A stretch of 64,000 nt of DNA from Aliivibrio sp. S4MY1 (GCF_028765545.1 NZ_JARACP010000001.1:1-64000), one strand, 5' to 3'; counted from the first letter of the stretch, positions 8,135-18,459 are shown. Numbers and translations: made by a program. The notes: generated by a model from the letters alone, not told the origin.

Positions 8135-10498
8135 ATGAAGCAGTTAAAAATTCTCGCGCAATTTTATGTCGATCTCATGGTGAGACTTGGCATTGTTCGT
8201 TTTAGCCTCTTACTTGCCATTGCATTAGTTGCATTGGCCGTTATTGTTCAAGTTGGCGTTACGCTTGTGTTAAGTGGTGAAGTGAATGATTTGGACATCG
8301 TCCGTTCCGTTTTCTTTGGTTTGCTTATAACGCCTTGGGCTGTCTTTTTCTTGTCTGTCGTAGTTGAACATTTAGAAGACTCACGCCAGAGACTTTCTAA
8401 ATTAGTCAGTAAGATGGAAGAGATGCGCACTCGTGACTTAGAGTTAAATAAAAAATTACAGGGTAATGTTAAGAAACTTAACCAAGAAATTGAAGAGCGT
8501 GAAAAAGCAGAAGACGCTCGACAAGAAGCGATGGAAGATCTTGAAAATGAAGTTTTTCAGCGTGAAAAAGCACAATTAGAGTTAGCAGAACAAACCGCAT
8601 TACTTCGCTCTTATTTAGATACCTCTCCAGATATTATTTATTACCGTAATGAGCTAGGTTTATTTTCTGGCTGTAATAAAGCCATGGAAGAGCTTACGGG
8701 TAAAACAGAAAAAGAATTAATTGGTTTATCTCCTAAAGACGTTTATAACGCAGAGGTTGCTGCTAAAGTTATTGATACCGATAGGCAGGTACTGCGAGAT
8801 AATAAAGCATTAACTTATGAACAATGGCTAGATTACCCTGATGGGCGAAAAGCATGTTATGAGCTCAGTAAAATTCCTTTCTATAGTAAATCGGGGCGTC
8901 ATCTTGGTTTGGTTGGTTTTGGGCGAGATATAACAGAGCGTAAAGAGTATGAAGAGGCATTACAAAAAGCCAGTCGAGATAAAACCACCTTTATTTCTAC
9001 CATTAGCCACGAATTACGCACGCCACTAAATGGCATTGTTGGCTTAAGTCGAATGTTATTAGATACCCGTCTTGATGATGAACAGCATAATTATATGCGA
9101 ACCATTAATGTCAGTGCGATCACGCTTGGTAATATTTTTAACGATATTATCGATATGGATAAATTTGATCGTCGTAAATTAGAATTACTTCCAAAACCTC
9201 TTGATTTTATAAGCTTTGTTACTGAGATGGAAAACATTTCAGGTTTGATGGCTGAGCAAAAAGGTCTTCGTTTTGATCTTGAGCGATTAACAGACTTACC
9301 GGCAAATATTAGTGTTGATAGTACACGTCTTCGACAGGTACTTTGGAATCTAGTTGGTAATGCCACTAAATTTACCAAAGAAGGCAGCGTTATAATGTCG
9401 GTTGGTGCTGAAATTCATTCAGACAGTGCTGAGATCACTTTTGAAGTAGAAGATACAGGGATCGGAATCCCTGAGTCAGAATTAGATAATGTTTTCGCCA
9501 TGTATTATCAAGTTAAGCAAGGCAAAGATAATCTGCATGCCGTCGGAACAGGCATTGGTTTAGCTGTATCTAAAGAGCTTATTAATCTGATGGATGGAGA
9601 CATTACCGTCAGTAGTGAAATAGGTTTTGGTAGTACATTTACCGTAACGATCAATGTGCCATTAGTCGATTCTGTAGAAGAAGAAGAAGCGATGCCTGAG
9701 GTAAAAAGCGCGAAGTCACTACGTATCTTTATGTTAGAAGATATTGAATTGAATATCACGGTTGCTCGCTCGCTGCTTGAAAGTCTCGGACATACTGTTG
9801 ATGTTGCCATGTGCGGCGAAGATGCTCTTAATCAATTTGATCCAACCAAATACGATTTAGCGTTGCTTGATATTCAATTACCAGATATGACAGGGTTTGA
9901 TGTTGCCCAAGCATTAAGAGAAAGGTTTGATGAATTACCGCCACTCGTTGCTTTAACTGCTAATTTATTGAAAGAAAAAGATGAATATTTTGAAAAAGGC
10001 ATGGATGAAGCAATAAGCAAACCCCTTAGCGTGAAAGCTTTAACAGAGGTGCTTGAGCTATTTTCGATGTCGGATAAGAAAATAGTTCAAAAGAAATCAC
10101 AACAACCAATTAAAACGGCTGAGCAATTGGAAAATGAGCAATTGATCGAGCGTTTATTGGATGTGGAGATGTTAGAGTCATATATTGATATTGTCGGTAC
10201 TAAACCTGTTTATGCCAGTATAGAAATGTTTGAAAAAAGCATGAAGGAATATATTCAAATCTTAGACACCAACATGACAGCAAGAGATCAAGACGGTATT
10301 GTATTTGAAACACATAAGATGAAAGGTGCCGCAGGCTCTATTGGCTTAAAGCATATTCAGCAAGTCGCTCAAAAGGCTCAATCGCCAGAATTACCGGCAT
10401 GGTGGGAAAATATTGATGATTGGGTTGAAGAGATAAAAAATGAATATGAAAATGATATTCAAATATTAAAAAGCTGGTTAGAGCAGCAAAATAAATAA
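8135..10498 (+). CDS. arcB: Aerobic respiration control sensor kinase ArcB
   Basis: ArcB is the tripartite hybrid kinase that senses quinone redox state and phosphorylates ArcA under low oxygen. Two N-terminal membrane helices (about residues 18-45 and 55-80) are followed by a coiled coil. Then come a PAS domain (about 155-270), the kinase H-box with His292 in ISHELRTPLNG, an ATPase domain with DTGIGIP and GTGIGLA, a receiver with Asp579 in LLDIQLPDMTG, and an HPt domain with His727 in HKMKGAAGS. The PAS region conserves LTYEQWLDYPDGRKACYE almost exactly as in E. coli. The ATG at 8135 gives 787 residues and matches the E. coli start; an upstream in-frame GTG is less likely. It is followed 8 bp later by a lipoprotein gene. 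Confidence 0.97.
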   Translation: MKQLKILAQFYVDLMVRLGIVRFSLLLAIALVALAVIVQVGVTLVLSGEVNDLDIVRSVFFGLLITPWAVFFLSVVVEHLEDSRQRLSKLVSKMEEMRTRDLELNKKLQGNVKKLNQEIEEREKAEDARQEAMEDLENEVFQREKAQLELAEQTALLRSYLDTSPDIIYYRNELGLFSGCNKAMEELTGKTEKELIGLSPKDVYNAEVAAKVIDTDRQVLRDNKALTYEQWLDYPDGRKACYELSKIPFYSKSGRHLGLVGFGRDITERKEYEEALQKASRDKTTFISTISHELRTPLNGIVGLSRMLLDTRLDDEQHNYMRTINVSAITLGNIFNDIIDMDKFDRRKLELLPKPLDFISFVTEMENISGLMAEQKGLRFDLERLTDLPANISVDSTRLRQVLWNLVGNATKFTKEGSVIMSVGAEIHSDSAEITFEVEDTGIGIPESELDNVFAMYYQVKQGKDNLHAVGTGIGLAVSKELINLMDGDITVSSEIGFGSTFTVTINVPLVDSVEEEEAMPEVKSAKSLRIFMLEDIELNITVARSLLESLGHTVDVAMCGEDALNQFDPTKYDLALLDIQLPDMTGFDVAQALRERFDELPPLVALTANLLKEKDEYFEKGMDEAISKPLSVKALTEVLELFSMSDKKIVQKKSQQPIKTAEQLENEQLIERLLDVEMLESYIDIVGTKPVYASIEMFEKSMKEYIQILDTNMTARDQDGIVFETHKMKGAAGSIGLKHIQQVAQKAQSPELPAWWENIDDWVEEIKNEYENDIQILKSWLEQQNK

Positions 10499-10506
10499 GG
10501 AATAGC

Positions 10507-10953
10507 ATGAAAAAGGTACTATTAGCTTCAGTAATGGCCGTTGCATTATCAGGTTGTCAAATGACAACTGACCAACAAGCAGATTGGAAGCAAGATAATA
10601 AAATTGAAATGATGAACGCTCAAATTCAACTTGATTCCGCTGTATGGATTGATCAAATGCCAACCATAGGTGAAGAAACAGATGAGAGTAAGGTTAATTT
10701 TGCTCTGACATTAACATCAGAGCAAGTAATTGCGCCTGAGTTAATGATTGATAAAGTTATTCTTCGTCAAGGAGATAACTCGTGGTCATTGTCAGATGAT
10801 GAGTTCGAAGTGAGAGTTCATGATAACCATACATGGGAAGTTGCAGGCCAATCTTTCTATAATATCGACGCAACACAACTGATTGATATTGCGATTGAAG
10901 CAAATAATGAGTGGATTGTTGAAACTGATGTTCAGGTTGATACTGTTTATTAG
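10507..10953 (+). CDS. Small lipoprotein of unknown function
   Basis: I do not recognise the family. The 148-residue protein has a clear lipoprotein signal peptide with lipobox LSGC and the lipidated cysteine at residue 17. The mature part is acidic, cysteine-free and probably beta-rich, with no transmembrane segment. The residue after the cysteine is Gln, not Asp, so outer-membrane sorting by the Lol rule is expected. The start codon lies 8 bp after arcB and no terminator separates them, so it is probably co-transcribed with arcB. It ends at the bidirectional terminator shared with arcA. A link to Arc signalling is only inference from position. Confidence 0.75.
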   Translation: MKKVLLASVMAVALSGCQMTTDQQADWKQDNKIEMMNAQIQLDSAVWIDQMPTIGEETDESKVNFALTLTSEQVIAPELMIDKVILRQGDNSWSLSDDEFEVRVHDNHTWEVAGQSFYNIDATQLIDIAIEANNEWIVETDVQVDTVY

Positions 10954-10969
10954 TCGTTTTGTATAAACT

Positions 10970-11003
10970 AAAAATGCCCAGCTATCACTAGCTGGGCATT
11001 TTT
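10970..11003. terminator. Bidirectional terminator between lipoprotein and arcA
   Basis: A 13-bp perfect stem (AAAATGCCCAGCT / AGCTGGGCATTTT, loop ATCACT) is flanked by A-run and T-run, so it can end both the rightward arcB-lipoprotein transcript and the leftward arcA transcript. Confidence 0.92.
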
Positions 11004-11024
11004 ATTGGATAAAATAAAAGAGGC

Positions 11025-11744
11025 TTATAGCTCTTCTAAATCACCACAAAAACGGTAACCTTCACCGTGAATCGTAGCAATGATCTCTGGAGTATCAGTT
11101 ACTGATTCAAAGTGCTTACGGATACGACGAATTGTCACATCAACCGTACGATCGTGCGGCTTAAGCTCACGACCTGTCATTTTTTTCAGAAGATCAGCAC
11201 GAGTCTGGATCTTGCCTGGGTTTTCACAGAAGTGAAGAAGAGCGCGGAACTCTGAGCGAGGAAGCTTGTAGCTTTCGCCGCTTGGACTAACAAGAGAACG
11301 GCTATTAATTTCAACTGTCCAGCCATTGAACGCATAACGCTCAACTGTTTTCTTATCTTCAACAGTTGTGCTTTGGTTCATTGAACGAGTTAATAGGTTA
11401 CGAGCACGAATAGTAAGTTCGCGAGGGTTAAATGGCTTAGTGATGTAATCATCAGCGCCAATTTCTAAACCTAAAATCTTATCAACTTCGTTATCACGGC
11501 CTGTTAGGAACATAAGAGCCATATCGCCACGCTCGCGAAGTTCACGAGCAAGAAGAAGGCCATTTTTGCCTGGAAGGTTGATATCCATAATCACAAGATT
11601 AAGTTGTTGCTCAGAAAGCACAGTGTGCATCTCTTCGCCATCGCTCGCTTCAAAAACATTGTAGCCTTCAGCTTCAAAAATGCTTTTAAGTGTATTGCGA
11701 GTTACGTGTTCATCTTCAACGATTAGGATCTGAGGGGTTTGCAT
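11025..11744 (-). CDS. arcA: Aerobic respiration control response regulator ArcA
   Basis: ArcA (239 residues) is the OmpR-family DNA-binding regulator phosphorylated by ArcB; it represses respiratory genes under microaerobic and anaerobic conditions. The receiver domain has the acidic pair in VEDE and the phosphoacceptor Asp54 in VIMDINLPG, the switch threonine in FLTGRD and Lys in [10 protein letters not shown]. The C-terminal winged helix has [15 protein letters not shown]. The gene converges on arcB and the lipoprotein gene. In E. coli arcA and arcB are far apart, so their proximity here is a Vibrionaceae-type arrangement. The 446-bp upstream region has an FNR-like box. Confidence 0.98.
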   Translation of the reverse strand: MQTPQILIVEDEHVTRNTLKSIFEAEGYNVFEASDGEEMHTVLSEQQLNLVIMDINLPGKNGLLLARELRERGDMALMFLTGRDNEVDKILGLEIGADDYITKPFNPRELTIRARNLLTRSMNQSTTVEDKKTVERYAFNGWTVEINSRSLVSPSGESYKLPRSEFRALLHFCENPGKIQTRADLLKKMTGRELKPHDRTVDVTIRRIRKHFESVTDTPEIIATIHGEGYRFCGDLEEL

Positions 11745-12190
11745 GGGCGGTACCTAACTAACTGGTTAAAGTCAAAAGTAGAATTAATAGTGCTAATTCT
11801 ATAATAAATAATTTACAAATAGGAAATAGATTCTTCAATAGTTAACTAAAATGTTAATTGAAGAATAGAAACCTAAACGGTACGCCATCCTTGGTGGTTG
11901 TTATTGAATACATAATCAATAACATGATAAAGCTCTAAATTCGTGAGCTACTAGCTGAAACTCCAATAGAAGGGAGATTTTAATCCCTTAACACCACTCT
12001 AACAATAAGCGATTTTTATTTCCATACATTTTATTGATTTAAGTCAATATCAATCAAGGTCAATACAGTGTAGTAATAAATGTAGATACATATCTATATT
12101 AAAATTGTAAATATCTATGCGTCTTATCGCTAAATGTTTTAACAAATGTTGTTATTGTAGAGTCAATTTTACAAACAAGGAGAAAATAAA
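11745..12190. other. Divergent arcA / rraA-like regulatory region
   Basis: A gene-free 446-bp region between arcA (minus) and the RraA-like gene (plus). It holds an FNR-like box at 12034-12047 and an 8-bp inverted repeat, GTTATTGA / TCAATAAC with an 8-bp spacer, at 11900-11923. A weak AAGGGA / TCCCTT hairpin lies at 11970-11989. E. coli arcA has a long leader with several promoters, and this region is long enough for the same. No open frame with a ribosome binding site was seen. Confidence 0.6.
12034..12047. promoter_or_regulatory. FNR-like box
   Basis: TTGATTTAAGTCAA matches the FNR consensus TTGAT-N4-ATCAA at 9 of 10 positions. It has the same GTCAA right half as the grcA box at 18407. It is centred about 296 bp from the arcA start and 150 bp from the rraA-like start, so either gene could be the target. 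E. coli arcA is known to be activated by FNR. On the plus strand an AT-rich -10-like stretch lies about 32 bp downstream of the centre. Confidence 0.5.
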
Positions 12191-12667
12191 ATGGATTTAT
12201 TACCTGATATTTGTGATCAATTTGAAGAGAAAGTGCAGCTGATTGATATCGAGTTTAAAAACTATGGTGGAAAAGCATGCTTTCATGGTGAAATTGTAAC
12301 GGTTCGTTGTTATCAAGATAACTCTTTAGTAAGAGAGGTTTTGCAAACTAACGGAAAAGGAAAGGTGTTAGTAATCGATGGTAACGGTTCTTGCCAAAAA
12401 GCGTTATTAGGCGATCAGGTCGCTACGCTTGCGGTTGAAAACCAATGGGAAGGCGTTATCGTTTATGGTGCAGTGCGAGATGTCGGTGCGATACAGAATA
12501 TGTCATTAGGTTTGAAAGCGCTAAATGCTTCCCCATTTAAAACGGAAAAAAGAGGGGCAGGGGAAAAACAGGTATCAGTTACGATTAATACTCAGATCAT
12601 TTCTCCGGGAGATTATATTTATGCTGACCTTAATGGGGTTCTGATGAGTAAAGAATTATTAATTTAA
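12191..12667 (+). CDS. RraA family protein (putative RNase E activity regulator)
   Basis: A 158-residue RraA-family protein. Family members either bind and inhibit RNase E or act as class II aldolases, and sequence alone does not decide which applies. The conserved core [20 protein letters not shown], followed by AVRDVG with the Arg-Asp pair, is the RraA/aldolase active-site-like motif near residues 77-102. The start at 12191 has a strong AAGGAG Shine-Dalgarno. Vibrios commonly carry two RraA paralogues, so I leave the symbol blank. The gene stands alone between arcA and the thr operon. Confidence 0.85.
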   Translation: MDLLPDICDQFEEKVQLIDIEFKNYGGKACFHGEIVTVRCYQDNSLVREVLQTNGKGKVLVIDGNGSCQKALLGDQVATLAVENQWEGVIVYGAVRDVGAIQNMSLGLKALNASPFKTEKRGAGEKQVSVTINTQIISPGDYIYADLNGVLMSKELLI

Positions 12668-12766
12668 TTGTAGAAGCCAAATTAATACAAAATTACTTTA
12701 TAGAGAATACTCAATGACTTGAGGTGATATATTCTTTTTTTGTTAAGTAAATGAATAAACTTTTCA

Positions 12767-12805
12767 TTGACTTGTAAGCAGAAAGTAAGGTAGTTATGGT
12801 ATATC
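12767..12805 (+). promoter_or_regulatory. Probable thr operon promoter
   Basis: A TTGACT hexamer at 12767-12772 resembles a sigma-70 -35. Two -10 candidates follow: TAGTTA at 12791 with 18-bp spacing, or an extended TGGTATAT at 12797-12804. Its position 30-70 bp before the thr leader peptide is right for the operon promoter, but the exact -10 is uncertain. Confidence 0.4.
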
Positions 12806-12834
12806 GCAATCATTTATTTCAGAGTTTTTATAAT

Positions 12835-12903
12835 ATGTTTACTATCAACTCAATGATTATCACCACATCAATTACCGGCACCATGGTTGCTGGGGTGGGC
12901 TGA
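12835..12903 (+). CDS. thrL: thr operon leader peptide
   Basis: A 22-codon reading frame, MFTINSMIITTSITGTMVAG followed by VG and TGA. It contains five threonine and four isoleucine codons, concentrated between residues 3 and 16. It is followed 21 bp later by a rho-independent attenuator and then thrA. This is the classical leader arrangement: when charged Thr- or Ile-tRNA is scarce, the ribosome stalls here and the downstream terminator fails to form. Composition and context both support the call. Confidence 0.93.
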   Translation: MFTINSMIITTSITGTMVAGVG

Positions 12904-12924
12904 TACGCGTAAGTATTTTAAAGA

Positions 12925-12958
12925 AGCCCGCCCTGATTTTCAGAGCGGGTTTTTTTTT
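12925..12958 (+). terminator. thr operon attenuator
   Basis: The stem CCCGCCCTG / CAGAGCGGG (one mismatch, small loop) is followed by nine Ts. It lies between the leader peptide and thrA and is the transcription attenuator. Confidence 0.92.
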
Positions 12959-13069
12959 GCAATTTCGTTACTAATTCCTAACTGTATTCTTTCATTATTG
13001 ACCGAAAAGGTTATTATGCTAAGAGCAGTAAGGATACTGCAGTAACACTCGTTTTTAGGGAGGATAGAA

Positions 13070-15529
13070 ATGCGAGTATTAAAGTTTGGTGGTTCGTCAT
13101 TAGCCGATGCAGATCGTTTTTTACGTGCCGCAGATATTATTGCCAATAACGCACAGCAGCAAGAAGTCTCGGTTGTGTTATCAGCACCAGGAAAAGTGAC
13201 CAATAAATTAGTCTCTGTGGTAGATAATGTTCTTACTAATGGAGAAGCTGAATTACAGATTTTAGAACTAGAATCTACGTTTACTCAGCTATTTAGTGGT
13301 ATTTCTAACGCTCTTCCTCAAGTTGATCTTAAAACGCTTGAAAATAAGCTAAAAGACTCTCTTTCTCAACTTCGTCAATACGTCCATGGGATCACCTTAT
13401 TAGGTATGTGTCCAGATAACGTATACGCAAAAATCATCAGTAAAGGCGAGCGCATTTCTATTGTTACGATGAAAGCGGTGCTTGAAGCCAAAGGCCAACC
13501 GGCAAGTTTGATTGATCCTGTTAAATATTTATACGCTCGCGGTGATTTCCTTGAAGGTGCTGTTGATGTAGATATCTCAACACTCAACTTTAAAAATGAA
13601 CCTCTGCCTTCTGGTCATGTAAATATTATGCCGGGTTTTACTGCCGGTAATGCAAAGGGTGAATTAGTTACTCTAGGCCGTAATGGTTCGGATTATTCTG
13701 CTGCGGTACTTGCCGCCTGTCTTCGTGCAGAGTGTTGTGAGATTTGGACCGATGTTGATGGTGTCTATAATTGTGATCCTCGTTTAGTTGATGACGCACG
13801 TTTATTAAAATCATTAAGCTATCAAGAAGCAATGGAGCTTTCTTATTTTGGTGCCTCTGTTCTACATCCAAAAACAATTGCACCTATCGCGCAATTCCAT
13901 ATTCCTTGCTTGATAAAAAACAGTTTTAACCCTCAAGGTCCTGGCACTTTAATTGGACAGGATACTGGCGAAGATAATCTTGCGATTAAAGGGATTACAA
14001 CACTAAACAACTTAACAATGGTTAATGTTAGCGGCCCTGGTATGAAGGGCATGGTTGGCATGGCAAGCCGTGTATTTGGTGCGATGTCTACTTCTGGTAT
14101 CTCCATTGTTCTTATTACACAATCCTCTTCAGAGTATAGCATCAGTTTCTGTATTGAAGCTGAAGACAAATGTAAGGCTGAGCAAGTCTTAAGAGAAGCG
14201 TTTGAACTTGAATTAAAAGATGGTTTACTAGAGCCGGTAGAATTCACTGATAATGTAGCAATTGTTACCTTAGTTGGTGATGGTATGCGTACATCTAAAG
14301 GTGTCGCATCTCAATTTTTTACTTCTTTAACTGAAGTAAACGTTAATATTATTGCCATTGCACAAGGTTCTTCAGAGCGAGCAATTTCAGCTGTTATTCC
14401 AGAAGATAAAGTGTCTGAATCAATTAAAGCCTGTCATGAGAACTTATTTAACAGTAAGCATTTTTTAGATGTGTTTGTTGTTGGTGTTGGTGGCGTTGGT
14501 GGTGAACTTGTCGATCAGATTAAGCGTCAGCAACCAAAACTGGCAGAGAAAGGCATTGAGATCCGTGTTTGTGGTCTAGTAAATAGTCGTGGTTTATTGC
14601 TTGATAGTAAAGGTATTCCGCTAGAGACTTGGCGTGATCGTATGAGTAATACGTCAGAAGAATTTAGTTTAGCCCGATTGATTGCTTTAGTTCAACGTAA
14701 CCACATTATTAATCCTGTGATTGTCGATTGTACTTCTGATCATGGAATTGCTGCTCAGTATGTTGATTTCTTATCCGCTGGTTTCCATGTTATTACGCCA
14801 AACAAAAAAGCCAATACTGACTCAATGGCGTATTACCATCAATTGCGTAATGCCGCACGCAGTACTCGTCGTAAATTCATGTATGAAACAACGGTTGGTG
14901 CCGGCTTACCTGTTATTGAAAACTTGCAAAACCTTATTGCTGCAGGTGATGAGCTTGAGAAGTTCAATGGCATTTTATCTGGCTCTTTATCTTATATCTT
15001 CGGTAAGTTAGATGAAGGTATGTCGTTAAGCGAAGCAACAAATGTCGCAAAACAAAATGGCTTTACTGAGCCTGATCCTCGTGATGATCTTTCAGGTATG
15101 GATGTCGCTCGTAAGTTGCTTATTCTTGCTCGTGAATCCGGCCTTGAAATAGAGTTAGATGATGTAGAAGTTGAGCAAGCCTTACCACCAGGTTTTGATG
15201 ATTCCGGCAGTATCGAAGAGTTTATGGCTCGTCTTCCTGAAGCGGATGCTTATTTTGCTCAAGAGTCAGCAAAAGCGGCAGCAGAAGGTAAAGTGTTGCG
15301 CTATGTTGGTGAAATCCTAGAAGGTAAATGTAAGGTACGCATTGCTGCTGTTGATGGTGATGATCCTATGTTTAAAATCAAGGATGGTGAGAATGCGTTG
15401 GCTTTTTATAGCCGCTATTACCAACCAATCCCATTAGTATTACGTGGTTATGGCGCAGGAACCGAAGTAACCGCTGCTGGCGTGTTCTCTGATTTAATGC
15501 GTACGCTTGGTTGGAAATTAGGAGTATAA
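13070..15529 (+). CDS. thrA: Bifunctional aspartokinase I / homoserine dehydrogenase I
   Basis: ThrA (819 residues) catalyses the first and third steps from aspartate to threonine. The aspartokinase half begins with [17 protein letters not shown] and contains [16 protein letters not shown]. Two ACT-type regulatory repeats follow around residues 315-455. The homoserine dehydrogenase half begins near 465 with the NAD(P)-binding [16 protein letters not shown] and includes ITPNKKAN and the [20 protein letters not shown] segment. The start is preceded by a strong GGGAGG ribosome binding site. The gene heads thrABC; thrB starts one base after its stop codon. Attenuation by thrL is the visible control. 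Confidence 0.98.
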   Translation: MRVLKFGGSSLADADRFLRAADIIANNAQQQEVSVVLSAPGKVTNKLVSVVDNVLTNGEAELQILELESTFTQLFSGISNALPQVDLKTLENKLKDSLSQLRQYVHGITLLGMCPDNVYAKIISKGERISIVTMKAVLEAKGQPASLIDPVKYLYARGDFLEGAVDVDISTLNFKNEPLPSGHVNIMPGFTAGNAKGELVTLGRNGSDYSAAVLAACLRAECCEIWTDVDGVYNCDPRLVDDARLLKSLSYQEAMELSYFGASVLHPKTIAPIAQFHIPCLIKNSFNPQGPGTLIGQDTGEDNLAIKGITTLNNLTMVNVSGPGMKGMVGMASRVFGAMSTSGISIVLITQSSSEYSISFCIEAEDKCKAEQVLREAFELELKDGLLEPVEFTDNVAIVTLVGDGMRTSKGVASQFFTSLTEVNVNIIAIAQGSSERAISAVIPEDKVSESIKACHENLFNSKHFLDVFVVGVGGVGGELVDQIKRQQPKLAEKGIEIRVCGLVNSRGLLLDSKGIPLETWRDRMSNTSEEFSLARLIALVQRNHIINPVIVDCTSDHGIAAQYVDFLSAGFHVITPNKKANTDSMAYYHQLRNAARSTRRKFMYETTVGAGLPVIENLQNLIAAGDELEKFNGILSGSLSYIFGKLDEGMSLSEATNVAKQNGFTEPDPRDDLSGMDVARKLLILARESGLEIELDDVEVEQALPPGFDDSGSIEEFMARLPEADAYFAQESAKAAAEGKVLRYVGEILEGKCKVRIAAVDGDDPMFKIKDGENALAFYSRYYQPIPLVLRGYGAGTEVTAAGVFSDLMRTLGWKLGV

Positions 15530-15530
15530 A

Positions 15531-16487
15531 ATGAGTGTTGTTGTTTATGCTCCAGCATCAATTGGTAATGTAAGTGTTGGCTTTGATGTATTAGGTGCCG
15601 CAGTTTCTCCTATTGATGGCACATTACTGGGGGATCGTGTTTTAGTTGAATTAGGAACCGAAGCTTTCACTTTAGCAACCGCAGGTAGCTTTGTAGATAA
15701 GTTACCTGAGAACCCAAAAGAAAATATTGTTTATGATTGCTGGCGTGTATTTGCAAGAGAGCTTGTAAAAAAAGGCACTGAACTTAAACCGATTCATATG
15801 GTACTTGAGAAGAACATGCCAATTGGCTCTGGGCTTGGTTCTAGTGCCTGTTCGATTGTAGCCGCATTAGATGCGTTGAATTTATTTCATGATAAACCAT
15901 TAACAGACATGGAAGTGTTGGCCCTAATGGGTGAGATGGAAGGGCAGATATCTGGTGGGATTCACTATGATAATGTTGCCCCTTGTTATCTTGGTGGTCT
16001 GCAATTAATGGTTGAAGAGTTAGGTATTATTAGCCAAGAAGTCCCGTGTTTTGATGAGTGGTATTGGGTGATGGCATACCCAGGAATTAAAGTATCAACA
16101 GCAGAAGCGCGTGAGATTTTACCTTCTCAATACCGCCGTCAAGATGTGATAGCACATGGTCGTAATTTAGCAGGTTTTATTCATGCCTGTTATTCAAAGC
16201 AGCCTGAATTAGCTGCGAAAATGATTAAAGATGTGGTGGCTGAACCTTATCGTGAACGCTTATTACCTAACTTTGCGAAAGCGCGTGAATATGCAGCCTC
16301 AGCAGGAGCGCTAACAACTGGGATCTCAGGTTCTGGTCCAACGCTGTTTAGCATCTGTAAAGATAAAGACGTCGCTGAGCGAGTATCTCGTTGGCTACAA
16401 GAAAACTACGTACAAAATGATGAAGGATTTGTCCATGTTTGTCGTTTGGATAAGCAAGGCTCACAAGTAACAGGAAGTAAACTATGA
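15531..16487 (+). CDS. thrB: Homoserine kinase
   Basis: ThrB phosphorylates homoserine to O-phosphohomoserine. The 318-residue protein is a GHMP kinase: the ATP-binding motif [20 protein letters not shown] lies near residues 91-110 and the C-terminal [12 protein letters not shown] near 263 completes the fold signature. It follows thrA almost without a gap, and its last four bases (ATGA) contain the thrC start, so the three genes are translationally coupled. Length agrees with the E. coli enzyme (about 310). Confidence 0.98.
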   Translation: MSVVVYAPASIGNVSVGFDVLGAAVSPIDGTLLGDRVLVELGTEAFTLATAGSFVDKLPENPKENIVYDCWRVFARELVKKGTELKPIHMVLEKNMPIGSGLGSSACSIVAALDALNLFHDKPLTDMEVLALMGEMEGQISGGIHYDNVAPCYLGGLQLMVEELGIISQEVPCFDEWYWVMAYPGIKVSTAEAREILPSQYRRQDVIAHGRNLAGFIHACYSKQPELAAKMIKDVVAEPYRERLLPNFAKAREYAASAGALTTGISGSGPTLFSICKDKDVAERVSRWLQENYVQNDEGFVHVCRLDKQGSQVTGSKL

Positions 16488-17767
16488 AGCTGTATAACAT
16501 AAAAGAAAATGATGAACAGGTCTCTTTTGGTCAAGCTGTTCGTCAAGGTTTAGGTCGTAATCAAGGACTATTTTTTCCATCAGAATTGCCTAAGTTTGAT
16601 GATGTTGATGCGCTTCTAGCTGAAGATTTTATACCTCGTAGTACTAAGATTTTATCTGCGTTTATTGGTGAGGAATTATCACAAGATACCGTGAAAAGCA
16701 TGGTAGAAAATGCGTTTCAATTCCCAGCGCCAATTCATGCAGTAAAAGAGGGCGTTTATGCGCTTGAGCTATTTCACGGCCCGACATTAGCGTTTAAAGA
16801 TTTTGGTGGTCGTTTTATGGCGCAATCTTTAGCTGCGGTGACAGAAGGCAATGAACAAATTACGATTCTAACGGCGACATCAGGTGATACTGGTGCAGCC
16901 GTTGCTCACGCATTCTATGGTATGGATAACATTAAAGTCGTTATCCTTTATCCAAAAGGAAAGATCAGCCCGCTGCAAGAAAAACTATTTTGTACACTAG
17001 GCAAGAATATTCATACCGTTGCCGTTGATGGTGACTTTGATGACTGTCAGGCATTAGTTAAACAATCGTTTGATGATGCTGAGCTACGTAAAGAAGTTGG
17101 ACTGAATTCAGCAAACTCAATTAATATCAGCCGACTAATGGCGCAAATTTGTTACTACTTTGAAGCGGTATCTCAGCTGCCAAAAGAAAAACGTAGTGAT
17201 GTCGTTATCTCAGTACCAAGCGGTAACTTTGGTAATTTAACCGCAGGCCTGTTAGCTAAATCATTAGGCTTACCAGTTAAGCGCTTTATTGCTGCAACTA
17301 ATGTCAATGATACGGTACCGCGCTATCTTGAAACAGGTAAGTGGGAACCAAAAACGACGATTCCAACTATCTCAAATGCAATGGATGTGAGTCAGCCAAA
17401 TAACTGGCCTCGAATCGAAGAATTATGTCAGCGTTTAGGTTGGGGATTAGAAACACTTGGTAAAGGTGCTGTAACGGATGAGCAAAGCGCTGAAACATTA
17501 AAAGCAATGAATGCTGAAGGGTATTTATGTGAGCCACATGGTGCCATTGCTTATCGTATTCTTGAAGAGCAACTTAATGAAGGTGAAACCGGGCTTTTCT
17601 TATGTACAGCACATCCTGCGAAATTTAAAGAAGTTGTGGATGATATCTTAGGTGGTGATCTGGAATTGCCAGCACCATTAGCGAAACATAATGCAATGGA
17701 ACTGTTATCTGAAGATCTTGCTAACGATTTTGATGCATTAAAAGCAGTACTTCGTAAAGTACAGTAA
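16484..17767 (+). CDS. thrC: Threonine synthase
   Basis: ThrC converts O-phosphohomoserine to threonine with pyridoxal phosphate. The PLP-binding lysine is in [13 protein letters not shown] near residue 107, and phosphate-binding [17 protein letters not shown] lies near 238. [17 protein letters not shown] is also conserved in the family. The protein has 427 residues, matching E. coli (428). It is the last gene of the thr operon, overlapping thrB by four bases and followed by a terminator. Confidence 0.98.
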   Translation: MKLYNIKENDEQVSFGQAVRQGLGRNQGLFFPSELPKFDDVDALLAEDFIPRSTKILSAFIGEELSQDTVKSMVENAFQFPAPIHAVKEGVYALELFHGPTLAFKDFGGRFMAQSLAAVTEGNEQITILTATSGDTGAAVAHAFYGMDNIKVVILYPKGKISPLQEKLFCTLGKNIHTVAVDGDFDDCQALVKQSFDDAELRKEVGLNSANSINISRLMAQICYYFEAVSQLPKEKRSDVVISVPSGNFGNLTAGLLAKSLGLPVKRFIAATNVNDTVPRYLETGKWEPKTTIPTISNAMDVSQPNNWPRIEELCQRLGWGLETLGKGAVTDEQSAETLKAMNAEGYLCEPHGAIAYRILEEQLNEGETGLFLCTAHPAKFKEVVDDILGGDLELPAPLAKHNAMELLSEDLANDFDALKAVLRKVQ

Positions 17768-17792
17768 CCAAAAGTATTAATAATAAAACTCA

Positions 17793-17825
17793 AATAGCAC
17801 ATCATAATTAATTGATGTGCTATTT
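17793..17825 (+). terminator. thr operon terminator
   Basis: A 12-bp perfect stem (AATAGCACATCA / TGATGTGCTATT, loop TAATTAAT) lies 25 bp after thrC. The T-run is short, so efficiency is uncertain. Confidence 0.75.
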
Positions 17826-17885
17826 ATGAAAAGCTTCTTAAATACAGACTAAATAAGTCATTATTTAAGAGGTTTTTTACGCATA

Positions 17886-17923
17886 AAAAAACGGCACTCA
17901 TGAGCAATGAGTGCCGTTTTTAT
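17886..17923. terminator. Terminator of grcA (bidirectional)
   Basis: A 14-bp perfect stem (AAAACGGCACTCAT / ATGAGTGCCGTTTT, loop GAGCA) has A- and T-runs on both sides. It ends grcA on the minus strand and can back up the thr terminator on the plus strand. Confidence 0.92.
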
Positions 17924-17944
17924 TGAATTCAATTCACTCTAAAA

Positions 17945-18322
17945 TTATAGAGTTTCAGTGAATGTACGTGCGATCACGTCTTTTTGTTGTTCAGTAGTTA
18001 GAGAGTTAAAACGCACAGCATAACCAGAAACACGGATAGTCAGTTGTGGGTAATTCTCTGGGTGTTTAACAGCATCTTCTAATGTATCACGTTGCAGAAC
18101 GTTCACATTTAGGTGCTGACCACCTTCGATTTTTGGTGCTTTTTCAATTGCAACGTCACGGCTTTCGTATTCGCCTAGCTCGTTTGCTGCAATTACTTGA
18201 TCTGCTTCAAAACCTGCTGTTGCAACAACACAACGTGCTTCGTTTTTCTCGCTATCTAGTAGCCAGATAGAGTTAAGAAGATCGTCATTTGCAGCTTTAG
18301 TAATTTGGATACCTGTGATCAT
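17945..18322 (-). CDS. grcA: Autonomous glycyl radical cofactor GrcA
   Basis: GrcA (YfiD) is a small stand-in for the C-terminal radical domain of pyruvate formate-lyase, restoring activity to enzyme cleaved after oxygen exposure. The 125-residue protein ends in [20 protein letters not shown], where the glycine of RVSGYAVRF is the radical-bearing residue, as in PFL. The N-terminal half is the variable YfiD-specific part. Two FNR boxes upstream match the known anaerobic induction of the E. coli gene. It is monocistronic with a strong terminator. Confidence 0.96.
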   Translation of the reverse strand: MITGIQITKAANDDLLNSIWLLDSEKNEARCVVATAGFEADQVIAANELGEYESRDVAIEKAPKIEGGQHLNVNVLQRDTLEDAVKHPENYPQLTIRVSGYAVRFNSLTTEQQKDVIARTFTETL

Positions 18323-18369
18323 TTTACTTTCTCCTAGTCCACTTTGTGGTTATTTTGTAAATATCTTAT

Positions 18370-18382
18370 GGGTCACATTATA
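18370..18382 (-). promoter_or_regulatory. grcA -10 element
   Basis: On the minus strand a perfect TATAAT lies at 18382-18377, predicting a start site near 18370. The proximal FNR box is then centred at about -43, close to the -41.5 of a class II FNR-activated promoter. Confidence 0.65.
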
Positions 18383-18406
18383 TACATGATACCCTTACTT
18401 TGTATA

Positions 18407-18420
18407 TTGATATAGGTCAA
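18407..18420 (-). promoter_or_regulatory. FNR box I of grcA
   Basis: TTGATATAGGTCAA matches TTGAT-N4-ATCAA at 9 of 10 positions. It is placed where FNR would contact RNA polymerase at the grcA promoter. Confidence 0.75.
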
Positions 18421-18459
18421 AAAACTACAAAAAGTGATAATTAATTCACCTTGCAAACC

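Noticed and set aside
11900-11923. GTTATTGA / TCAATAAC inverted repeat upstream of arcA as a terminator
   Set aside because: The stem is AT-rich with an 8-bp spacer and no T-run on either strand; it may be a protein site or chance.
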